Assembly (NCBI RefSeq): GCF_000224145.3
Contig: NC_020168.2
Location: 3,335,383-3,399,382, forward strand
Direction: 5' to 3'
From: Ciona intestinalis
Lineage: Eukaryota > Chordata > Ascidiacea > Phlebobranchia > Cionidae
Length of the DNA stretch: 64,000 nt
In this document: piece after piece, positions 1 through 10,900 of the stretch
Layout of the letters: every line of letters begins with the position of its first letter
Numbering within the stretch: position 1 is the first letter of the stretch
Notes under the pieces: model-generated
Seen by the model: only the letters and a program-made list of their open reading frames with translations
Database searches by the model: none
What the model was told of the DNA's origin: nothing
Position numbers and translations under genes: made by a program

Positions 1-137
1 TTACGAGCTGTATGAAACAGCACAGATTTGTTATAACAACTGTTGTTGCCAAGCCGCCCTACACGCAAGGATAAATATATTTAATCTCTTTGGCTGCAAT
101 TTATTTTCACTACAATTTAAATCTTTATTTGCTGCAG

Positions 138-306
138 TACAATGGGATATCCTTTGTGAAAGTTAAGTACGTGGTGTTTGGGAAACCTTCCAAAAATGCA
201 GCTACGTTTCAAAGTGCGAAATATAAGTCCTGGTGGAAAATGAGGGGCAGGTTGCGTACCAGACTAGCTAATAACGGTCTTCGTGCAACAGTAAAGCGAC
301 TTGATC
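138..306 (+). CDS. Candidate upstream coding exon, gene uncertain
   Basis: An open frame follows a good acceptor (ttgctgcag, ending at 137) and reaches a strong donor (gtaagc at 307). If unspliced it stops at 324-326. The product is basic and rich in Lys and Arg (for example KSWWKMRGRLRTRLANN) and I do not recognise it. Its phase does not join directly to the exon at 600-667, so either a small exon is missing between them, a weaker donor at 251 is used (which does fit the phase), or this is the last exon of a different gene. Confidence 0.4.
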
Positions 307-599
307 GTAAGCTCAATTTTCTGTAATATCCAAATTTCTGGAACACATCATATATATGTATTAATGTATAATTGTATTAATTTTGTATATTATATGTAGT
401 TAGTTGTCTTTATCAATTTAAAAAAAATAATAGGCTAATGTAATTATCTCTAGGTTTTTGGGTGTGTAAAATCACAAAACAAACAGTTGCAAGAAGATCT
501 CTTCCTAACTATCCGTATACTGTATGCCCACCTGCCACCTTATTACACTAATAGTACAAACTGACTTGTGAATTAAATTCTAGGCTCACCTTCCTTTAG

Positions 600-3500
600 C
601 TGGGCGATAAAGAGAGGAATGAGACGACACTATAAATTCACCACCATTCCTCCTCCTAAACAAGAAGGTAATAAAAAGCTTTCTAGAACTTTCCTTGATA
701 GGAGGAATGTAAAGAGTTGTCTCCGGTGACATATAGCTTCAACTTTTGTAATAAGGTTGACAATGGCATCACATGTTTTAGCATCCTTGTTTTAAATGTG
801 AACCTGAATTTATTCTGCTGTTAGGTGTCTTTACAAACAAGCAAACTCAAAGTATTGCTTCAATTTGGTTGCCTATGTTTGATTACTGTGAGTGTAACTA
901 CATTTTAGCAGTGTCACCCCAGATTTTGTTAGAAATTCAAAAAGTAACTTATTTTATGCCTCTCGTATTCTATATTCATAACATATATCTTTACTCAGCT
1001 GTTCCTTGCACCTGTAAAGAAAATCTCTTCAAAGAACTAAACCCAATGAATCCATCTAAAGTGTGTCAGTGTCAATCTGCATGTATTGAAGATGAGACCA
1101 CTGTGTATGGTGGAAAGGATGATATATTTGCTATATTTACGCCACTGTGTGCATCTGCATACTATGCTGGGATTATATCAGTGAGTAATGTTAAACTTTT
1201 TCCATAGGTTTATTGGCCCATCTTATTTACAGTATAGGCTTTTTAGTTTATACATTGCAAAAGCCTTTTAATTAGTAATTATAATCTGTTTTAAATTTTT
1301 AATCTATATTCAATTCAATAGTAGAAGAAATGTTTTATATAGTTTCAGTTTACAGTATCAGAGCTTAGAAGAATCATTTATGAGTATCGTGACAGTTCAG
1401 TAATAATTTGTTTGTATGCATGGACCATATCATATGATATGATATATTATATTTAGCAATAATCAGTAACTTATAAATTACCAGTCTACAGTCTCTATTA
1501 GGCCAATCATGGACTAGAAGTAGCCGCAAGGAAATTTTTAGGATATTTTAATATTTTATTACATCAAAATAGATCAAAGAATATGTCTGGCACCGTGGCA
1601 AAGTGGTTAGTGCGCCTGCCTCTAAGCCAGAAATAATGGGTTAAGGCTCGTTGCTGCTACCATTGCGAGCGTATGTGTCCTTGGCAAGTCACTTAACGGC
1701 TTTAAATCCCCAAAAAATTAGTTACCTACAAAGTAACATATCTAGAAACTCCTAAGCTGGCACGAGGTGTATGAAACATAACACCTGTGTTTATCGACTG
1801 TCGTTTCCAGCCATGCGAGAATAAAGTAAGTTACATACATATACATTCATCCATTCATTACATCCACATTCATATCAAAATTACCACGAGTAGAATGTCC
1901 TGTTTTTAAAATATACCTTTGTGTCTAGGATACTGGTGGTATAGTGGAAGTCCTATATACTGGAAGGCAAGAAGTCATGCCTGGTAATAAAACAGTTGCA
2001 GGATTTACTTCAAGCAAGGTTGACTTTATTCCCAAAACTATAACTTTAAAAGGTTAGACAAAGTTGATTTAGCCAAGGTTTAGAAATTTTATAGAGAGAT
2101 AATGATAATGTGAGGAACAAACTCATAGAACAGCTGTTATCATTATCGTTTACCTGACAATACGGGCTTGATGTTTCTACTGTTGTCAAGGTGTCAATTT
2201 AGGTCCCAATAATATAGACTGTATATGGATAAAGTAAGACTATAGATATGCTCAAAAGTGATAAAGGTACCACCAAAGTTTTGGAAAAATTATCGTAAAA
2301 AAACCTGCTTGGGAAAAAAAATTTGGCTGTTCAATTTTTATTTAGAATTCGTTTAGTAAATGTGTTTTTTTGTGAATATATATAAAAAAACTTTTGTAAT
2401 GTTTGAATTTTTTTTTGATTAAACCAAGCAACATACAAGATTATGCTGACTCAGCAATTAACAGTTAAATTTAAATATTTCTATTAATGCACAAATATTT
2501 TATTGGTAATGGTATGCTTATTTAACATACGTTATATTCACAAATCTTGTTTAATATTCCAGCTTTAGGCAGTTTGATAATTCCCACCGAACCACCTCCC
2601 CCTTTAAGCTATGAAGGCAGTGGTTTTGCACCAATCACCACAACTGAGAATCCTTTCCTTAAAACAACAACATCAATGATGTCACAAGCAGCATTGGCTG
2701 TGCAAGCTGATGATGATGATGATGATTTTGCATCGATACCAAAGCTGTTAAAGAAATACAACAACGAACCAATTGTATTTCATTTGCATATAAAAGAAAT
2801 CGATAAACGGAAAATGCAATACAAGTATGTTGATTGGCGCGTCTTTTTTAATTACAGAAACTTTTTACTTCTGTATTAAAAAGATCAGATTTTAATGTGA
2901 AAAATGATTGACAAAAATGCAATTCACGCGTTATGTGTTCGTACATTCATTGTCCCAATGATAATTTTTATTGAATACAGAAACTTTTTTTAAGTGTTTC
3001 ACTTATTTTTCCAGCAAGATCATATTCAGTGCCAGGAAGCATCATATCTTAGAAGATTTTGGACGCAAACTTAACCCAATGGTATCCTTTAAATCACTAT
3101 CTATTCAAGACTAATCTATTACACTAACATGCTTTTTTTTTAAGGTCAAGGCCAAGTTAGTAGAAATGGGGTTTCAAGGTATCACTGTTGACTTTGTTCA
3201 GTTCCACAGAGTTGGTGAAGAACTTGGCTTTGCTGGTGGTTTTGCAATCTCAGGAAACATTGCTACATTGGCCAAGGTATAGCAAAAGTTGTCGGTGTAT
3301 TATACAGTTAACTCTTTTGAGGTATAGCAAAATCTGTCATTGTATCAGATAGTTTTTAGGTTTATATAACATTACTTGTCAGTATATTGTACAGTGTTCA
3401 GGTTTAACATAATATGTTGCATCACTATCACACAATTATCAGGTAGAGCATAAGCTCTTAAGTTGTCAGTGTATTAGACAGTTCTAGACATTGTGTAACT

Positions 3501-4291
3501 TGTCAATGTATCAGACAGTTTTAAGGTATATATAGCATAACTTTTTACTGTAGTTTTCAGATATAGCATACCTTGTCACTTTGTCAGTGTATTAAGACAG
3601 TTTTCAGGTGCAATACAGCATAACTTGTGAGTATATATTAGGCAACCTTATCTTGTGTTCATGTAAAGCACTGACGGGCATTTAATATCTATTTGGTTGT
3701 GTAGCGTCCAGTTTCATGTTGTATAGTAAGTCTCATCTAGTTGATTATTTTAAGACAATAAAAAAGTTGGAAACCACGGAATCTAATGGTGGTTCACCAT
3801 GGAGAGCATTGGAAACAATTGGAAAAGTTATAAACAAGAGATGTAAGTGGTTAGGCTATAGGTTAGATCCTTTTGAAACGATTTGTGTGGGAATTAGGAA
3901 TATGGTTTGTCGATTTGTGTGGGAATTAGGAATATGGTTTGTCTCATGATAGAGTACTGTGGGGGCAGATGGGACACCTTTTGCACATAATATCCAAATA
4001 TTCTGATCGTATTTTAAACAATTAACAGCGGTATGTGGGAATTGTGAGAATACAGTTTGATTATTCTTTCAATGTTCGTTGTTTTCACTACTAAATGGGT
4101 TGAGAAAACACAGTTTAAAGGGATCCCGTCTCCCCCCACCCTAATGTGTAAAATATTTTTCTAGCATAAAAAAGAGCTTATATTTTTTTTTATGAATAAA
4201 CAAATATAACTTTTCCTTAATTTCTCTGCAGACAGCAAAGCATTACTTGAGACTCTGCAGCGTCAAGATGGATAGTAGAAACATATGTTGA
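600..4291 (+). CDS. LCCL-domain-like protein, 3' part of gene
   Basis: Seven exons join in phase: 600-667, 999-1180, 1929-2052, 2563-2824, 3015-3081, 3145-3276 and 4232-4291 (stop TGA 4289-4291). Exons 2 and 3 give a cysteine-containing stretch (PCTCKENLF, CQCQSAC) followed by VYGG, then LCASAYYAGIIS, DTGGIVEV and GFTSSK. That spacing resembles the LCCL domain, a fold of secreted and extracellular proteins. Next come a Pro/Thr-rich segment, a run of six Asp, and a C-terminal region (about 90 residues) of no recognised family, ending in VKMDSRNIC. The 5' end, and hence any signal peptide, lies upstream of the supported exons. AATAAA follows 35 bp after the stop. The gene is convergent with the CLCA gene. 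The exon chain is well supported; LCCL is a motif-level inference. Confidence 0.72.
770..935 (+). repeat. Diverged repeat shared with 40750-40900
   Basis: Both contain ttttaaatgtgaacc, then tgttaggtgtct or tgataagtgtct, then acaaac, agtattgc and gattttgtta in order. Confidence 0.55.
1585..1862 (+). mobile_element. SINE copy, near full length
   Basis: Head ctggcaccgtggcaaagtgg with A-box-like gttagtgcgcctgcc; central gtccttggcaagtcacttaa; tail cattcatccattcatt. It lies in an intron of the LCCL-like gene. Confidence 0.85.
2215..2450 (+). repeat. Diverged repeat shared with 35290-35720
   Basis: Same block order as the other copy, starting ctgtatatggataaagta and ending aaccaagcaacat. Confidence 0.5.
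3275..3640 (+). repeat. Degenerate intronic minisatellite starting at a splice donor
   Basis: The first part of the last intron of the LCCL-like gene consists of roughly eight diverged units of about 45-65 bp. Each unit has a block like AGGTATAGCATAAC, then TTGTCAGTGTATT, then AGACAGTTTT. The first unit begins at the real donor (gccaag|gtatagc), so later units carry donor-like copies. Confidence 0.6.
3950..4146 (+). mobile_element. MITE copy (Cimi-1-like), diverged
   Basis: The left end reads AGTACTGTGGGGGCAGATGGG and the right end CCCCCCACCCTA. It sits inside the last intron of the LCCL-like gene. Confidence 0.8.
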
Positions 4292-4326
4292 GTTCGATGT
4301 TGCATTTGATGCCGTTTGTTTTGATA

Positions 4327-4332
4327 AATAAA
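4327..4332 (+). promoter_or_regulatory. Poly(A) signal AATAAA of the LCCL-like gene
   Basis: A canonical AATAAA lies 35 bp after the stop codon at 4289-4291 and is followed by AT-rich sequence. The next MITE begins about 50 bp further on. Confidence 0.7.
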
Positions 4333-4381
4333 TATTTAAAACCCTTAGTGTGTTATTCGCTTGGTCTTAGCTACATACATA

Positions 4382-4576
4382 TAGTAGGGTGGGGAAAGAT
4401 GGGACACCTTTAGCACATAATATCCAAACATCCTGATCTTGTTTTAAACATTTAACAATGGTCTATATAGGAGTCGTGAGAATAAGGTTTTATAATTCTT
4501 TGAATGTTCTTTGTTTACTACCAAATGGGGCGAGAAAATAGAAGGAAAAGGTTTTCCATCTTCCCCACCCTACTAT
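4382..4576 (+). mobile_element. MITE copy, near full length
   Basis: It begins AGTAGGGTGGGGAAAGATGG and ends CCCCACCCTACT, with TATA-rich flanks. The core keeps the internal AGCACATAATATCC and TTTGTTTACTACC blocks used here to define plus orientation. Confidence 0.9.
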
Positions 4577-4588
4577 ATATTTAAAAAT

Positions 4589-4727
4589 CGTGTTTTAGAA
4601 GTAACAGTGGTCTATGAGAGTCGTAAAGATACGGTTTTATAATTTCTTGAATGTTCTTTGTTTACTACTAAATGAGACGAAAAAAAAGACTGAAAAGATT
4701 TCCCATTTGTCCCCACCCTACTAGTAC
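4589..4727 (+). mobile_element. MITE fragment lacking its left end
   Basis: The family core begins at the cgtgtttta block and runs to CCCCACCCTACT. The left inverted repeat is absent. Confidence 0.75.
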
Positions 4728-4932
4728 TATATATTACTATTTGTTTACAAATAATAAATATCTGTAACTTTGTACTTGAAAGAAAATGTTACGCGGTGTA
4801 TTTCCGAAGTTGACAAGCTTTTATATTATTTCGTTCGCTATTTTATAAGCAGCACTTTAAAATCAAAGCATGTGAATTGAAGGTTAGTATTTCCTTAATT
4901 GATTGTACAGCGAAATTATAAACGGTACATTT

Positions 4933-7900
4933 TTAATAACGGTTGGCTCTGTAGTAATGTGGTCGTAATCTTCTACCATCGCTGTAAAGACCAGATCTCC
5001 AAGGATCTTCTCTTCTACATGTTCTGCACCATCTTGAACGACACGCATTTGTATAAGCAGATCGACACGCTTTCCATGCGTTCACCGAACCGCAGTCTAC
5101 GTTGTAAGTCTCCTCCGTCCAGTAAAACGCATCTACGGCAACGCCACAACTTTTTGTCATCATGGGACGTGGACAGACCAATCGAAAAGTTGCTCTGTAC
5201 GCTCTGTTATACATCGCTCGACAAAGTGCCATGTTTCGAACTAAAAACAGATTTGAAAATCGTAAACGTTTGCATACACGTAAATGACAAAGATAATAAG
5301 CTATATAGTAGGGTGGGGGAGATAAGACACCTTTTCATCCTATTTTCCTGTCCCAATTGGGAGTAATTAAAAAATTATTCAAAGATTCATAAAACCGTAC
5401 CCTCACGACTTATTAGACCGTTGTTAATTTTTTAAAACCCGATCAGGTTATTTGGATTTTATGTGCTAAAGGTGTACCATCTTACCCCACAGTAGTATAT
5501 AATAGGCCTGGGACAGATGGTACATATTCATTATGTTTCATCGTCGTATTTGGAAGTAACTAACGAATATTCGCAGAGTTGTATAGCCGTATATATCTAC
5601 ACGACTGTTGCTGTGATAAGGTGGCTGTACACAGTATACGGCGTGCGAAGTCGTATGCAAACCCGTGTCTAATTCCGCATGCCGCAGCAAAATCCGGACA
5701 AAACCACAGAAATAAAAAGAGTAGAACGCGCAACTTTCCAAAACCGTGATATATTCTTTTTTCTTTTCACGTGACCGCCAACTCCGTCCCCATTTCCCTT
5801 CGTCTCCATTGTAAAAGATAGGCGCATAATGTTTTTGGAAGGTTTTAGCTGTTTATTTTAAAAACTACACCAACTATTCAAGTTTGTTAGGCTAGTTTAG
5901 TTATTTGGTACGTTAACGCTTACAGTTTACCACTTGTTTAGGAAATTTATTTAATTATAAAAAATTAATTAAAAATTTCAAACAAACGTTTTTTTAGAAA
6001 TATATATATATTAGAAAATAGTTTTTTTACACAATAACTTTAAATTAAGTCAAAAAACGAAGAAAAGGTACACAAAACGTCATCGACTCCATTGACTACA
6101 ATAGTAAACGGGAACGACCCGCGAAAGAGAGACAGTGTATCGTGCTCTCTCCTTTGCCGACATTGGAGATGTGCCTTCTATTCTTTTTTATTTCTGTGGA
6201 CAAAACAGACAAAACGGACGAATTCCGGATACTGTGTACAGCCACCTTTAGGGTTATAACCAAAAAACGAGTTTGGCAAAAGAGCCTGTTTACATATGGT
6301 TGATACCTGTTGCGGGTGTAGTGGGGGGTGGTGTGGTACGGGGTATCAGGGTTGGAACGACTGGTTTAATCTTTAGGAGGTTGACCGTTGCAACATTTGA
6401 TGGAGGACCACGATTGCCAGCGTCGTCTATACCTCGAATTGAGTACGAGACGCTATAAATATATGCATATGGCACGATGAATGAATGTTTGGTTAATTAG
6501 ATGGTTGTATGAGGCATTGTAATGCTAGAAGCACCATCGTTCTTTTTTGGACTTAAACCCCATAATGTTTAAATTGATTGAACGGACCAATCTTGCTTTA
6601 TTATCCTTGCGTGGCTGGGCAACGACAGTCGTTATAACCAACGTAAACGTTGGGTATAACACGGGTGTTGTGTTTCGCACACCTCGTGTCCGCTACAAGT
6701 TGCCCCATATGTAACTTTTTTACATATTGTTTACATTTTTTTACATAACTAGCAATTTTGGATAATCGGTTAGGGTCAATAGTATATATATACGTCGCGA
6801 GCGTCTCGAAACTATCAAACAGTTTGCATTACTCTTATATTCTTACACCTTGCACTATCATATACCTCGTAAAGTTGGCAGTATTCGAAATGGCTGGTGG
6901 TTTTACCAAAATCGATTCTTGGAAACCAGCGGGTTTTGGTAAGGCCGTTTGATTTCTTACAAAACCTGTCTCATTCACTTCAAGCTGACTTTCGAAAGAA
7001 GTCAAGAGGTTTTGTGGGCTTGACAAAGTATATCGAAGCTCGTATGACGATGCTGAAACATAGATTGTCAAGTTACATGGATTTGGATATAAGCGAGTGA
7101 CAGTCGAACGTAGAGTGCTAATACTCGTATACTGCGTATGCGGGTGTGTAATTTGTAATAGGCCGCCAGTATTCGACCATCATGCCATTATAGCTATATC
7201 TGAATACATTTTTAGCAATGAATGTAACTTACTTTATTCTCACGTGGCCGGAAAACGACAGTCGTTATCACACGGGTTTAACACCTCGTGCCAGCTTACG
7301 AGTTACCATGTATGTTACTTTGTGGGTGATTATCTTTTGGGGGGATTTTTTCATTTTTTTATGTATGGCTGATAATTTAGGCAGGCGCGCTAACCACTAT
7401 ACCACAAATAGGCTAAAACGTGTTAAGTTTCGGATCTACAACACGTAACGCTATAGCCGATAACGTTCAACCCTATAACTACGGGCGAACTGTTGATTTT
7501 GAATTGCCATATAATTATATTATTTAGTAGGTTGGGGAAGATGGGACACCTTTTTATTCTGTTTTCTCCATTAGTAGTAAACAAGGAACATTAAAAGAAA
7601 GGATATTCGGTTACTATGCGCCAAAGCTGTCCCATCTTTCCCCATCCTACTATGTGTGCAATGTAATGTATGCAACTTACTTTATCCTCGCGTGGCCGGA
7701 AAACGACAGTCGTTATAACACGGGTGTTCATACACCTCGTGCCAGCTTACGAGTTACCATGTATGTTACTTTACGATCAGTACACTTCAGTATATACTAT
7801 GATATCCTACTGCATTAAGTTTAGGACATTTGGATTTTATACTAACTTGTCCCCGAATCAAAGTCGTCCCCAGGAGCTGTGAAAGTAAGCGATAGAGGAG

Positions 7901-10900
7901 AAGTGACGTCAGAGGCGATGGTTTGTTTTAGTTTCAGGTCCGTCACTTTACTCGGCGGCTGTTGGTCAATGTCTCGGTCAACTTTAGGCCTAAAGTAGAA
8001 AAAAAAATAATTAAAAGTTGTTTAGTCTTGCGTGCTAGGCATTAAAACTTGATTTAACATTGTTGTTTTGTTGTTGTTAATTGTTTAAAACACGATCAGG
8101 ATATTTAGATTTATCTTCTAAAGGTGTCGTATCTGCCCCCACCCTAGTATAACAGCAAGTTAGACAAACTTGATGTAATAAGCCATTGCCCTTCTCAGAG
8201 TTTTAAGATAGCAATGTTATATAGTAGGGTGGGGGAAGATGGGACACCTTTAGCACATAATATCCAAATATCCTGAGCGTGTTTAAAACACTTAACACCA
8301 GTCTATTGGAGTAGTGAGGATACGGTTTTATAATTCTTTGAATGTTCTTTGTTTACTACCAAATGGGACGAGAAAATAGAGTTAAAAGGTGTCCTATCTT
8401 CCCCCACCCTACTCTAAAACTATTTACACACCCAGTGTATTCGAAGCTTTGGCCGACAACCACTCTTGAAAAGTCTCCAATCGTTTCTGTTTCAATCGTT
8501 TCATCAGTAGCCCCCTCGTCTTCTTTGTTTTTATTCAATACCACGGTTCCTGAAAAATCAAAACTCCTGTATAGTAGGATGGGGGAAGACGGGACACCTT
8601 TAGCACATAATATCTAAGCATTCTGATTTTATTTGTTTTATACAGTTAACAACGGTATATGTGGGTCGTGCTAAGGATACGGTTTTATAATTAATTGAAT
8701 ATTTTTGTTGACTACCAACTAAGGGGGGAAAAATTAACGGGAAAGGTGGCCAATCTTCCCCCACCCTACTATATAAGTAGATCACGTGGTGCCCTTGCTG
8801 GGCAAGGCACTCAAGGAAAAGTACAAAATGAAGCTCACCATTTTGGTACACATATCCTATTTTAAAAGCGGCCGGTTTTCCAAAGTTGATATGTTTCGAT
8901 TTATTTTCGCCCGGTTTTCCAGATGCTAGAACCTGTATTATTGAAGGAAACTTACTTTATGTCGATGGTATACTTTTTATTAAAACCGCATATATAATGG
9001 TTCACGGGACACTCCCCTACCCAAGCACCTAACAGCAGAGTAAACTCAGTTTAAGCTATAACATTTACAGCTTTAGAGCTGTGTTTTATGATTGAGTTCG
9101 GTTAAGTTAGTTCATATTTTCATTTTATTTATTGTCCCATTTGGTAATAAACAAAGATTTTACCTAAATTTTGAGAAAAATGCATTTTACCTGTAAACTG
9201 TAGCGACCCCCTCCAACTGCGCTGGAAAAGAAAAACCTGGAGTAAGTACCGTCGTTTCTCGTCGTATCCGGATCTGAAAAAAACAGTTTCTTTTATGATT
9301 GTCGCTGTTGCATTAGATAAGCTGATAAAAGAGAATAAAAATATCGACCGTTTTATTAAAACTTTACATTTACAATGTATTAGGACAGAAGAATAATTAT
9401 ATGGTAGGGTGGTGGAAGATGGAACACCTTTTTATTCTATTTTCTCCATTTAGTAGTAAACAAAAAACATTCAAAAGAACATTTTGGGTAATATGCACTG
9501 AAGGTGTCCCATCTTTTCCCACCCTACTATATAAGGTTCGAAAACGTTTTGTAAAAATGTGCAGATATGATTGAACATCATAGCAGTAAAACTTTCCCCA
9601 CAAATGCATATCAAGCCACTTACTTGCTCCTTCATCATACAAAGGTAATGTTTGTTTCGTGGTGTTCGGATATTTTATTACTGCTCTAACGTTGGCACCG
9701 ATCAGTGGTACGTCATCTATAGTCACCTGTAAGTGTAACGGTACATTTAGTACAGTATAAGTTAAATATATTTGAATGAGAAAATTCATTACAATAGATG
9801 AATGTATCTTATCGTAGGCGGGGCAATTAAAGACGTTAATTAGCGTGAAGGCTGTTTCATACACTTCGTGCCCGCTTACGAGTTACCATATATAGTACTG
9901 TGGGGTATAAGATGGGACACCTTCAGCACACAGTATCTAAATAACCGGATCGTGTTTTAAACTCGATAGGACGAAAAAAATGAAATGATTAGGTGATCCA
10001 ACTTTCCTCTATACTACTATATATATAACATTTTGGGTGAAAATATATTTTTTTAATTTAAAAAAAAAAATTTTTGTTGTTTTTTTTTGCTGACAATTTA
10101 GTGGGTATAATAGGCTGTAATGAGACTATAAACGTATTCCGTAGTCACAAGACTCTTACCCTAGCAAAGATTTTCATTGGCACTCCTTTCTTGCCCGGTA
10201 TCGTATTCACTGAAACGACAATTGGTTTCTTACCACGGGATTTTGAAGTCACAGTTACGGATACGGTCTGTAGGCTTGCTGTTGTCACGCGATATCTCCA
10301 TTTGCCAACCTGTGGCAACAACAGTTTTTAAAATCCGGCGCCGGAGCACAGCTGGTTAGTAAGTCTGCCTCGAATCAAGAAGTAATAGATTCAATACTCA
10401 TCGTTGCTACCATTGTGGGGTTATATGTCTTTGGGCAAGACACTTAAAGACGATTGCTCCAATCCAGTGGTCACTGATGGTTTGTTCAAATTATAAGCCA
10501 CACATAAAAAAATGAAAAAGTCCACAAAACATAATCACCTACAAAGTAACATACTAGGTAACTCGTAAGCTGGTGCGAGGTGTATGAAACAAAACACCTG
10601 TGTTATAACGCCTGTCGTTTCCTGCCACGCGAGGATGCAGTAAGTTACATTCATTCATAGAAATATCTGCTTATGTTAAAATGCAGGTGATCATTTTTTT
10701 GCAAATTTGTTTCCTTTGATTTTTGTTTTCATGTTTCAAAATGCGTGTAGATTCCAGGATGTCAGAAAAAAAATAATAAAACCAAAGGTGTTATATGGAC
10801 ATCTTTGGTATAATACTGTGGGAGAAGATGGGACACATTTAGCTTATTATATACAAACATCCTGATCGTGTTTTAAACAAATGACAATAGTTTGTGGGAA

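Larger units (their letters stand above)
4292..4932. other. Convergent intergenic interval
   Basis: This lies between the 3' ends of the LCCL-like and CLCA genes. It holds the poly(A) signal, one full MITE (4382-4576) and a truncated one (4589-4727). No further coding signal was seen. Confidence 0.6.

Noticed and set aside
4899-5366. Plus-strand ORF of 155 codons
   Set aside because: It is antisense to the terminal CLCA exon, whose acceptor, phase and stop all fit; its end runs into a MITE.
9397-9864. 155-codon minus ORF with a [10 protein letters not shown] segment
   Set aside because: It reads through an intron and a MITE; only 9624-9726 is a CLCA exon. YSRVGxDGTP is MITE sequence and appears in many ORFs.
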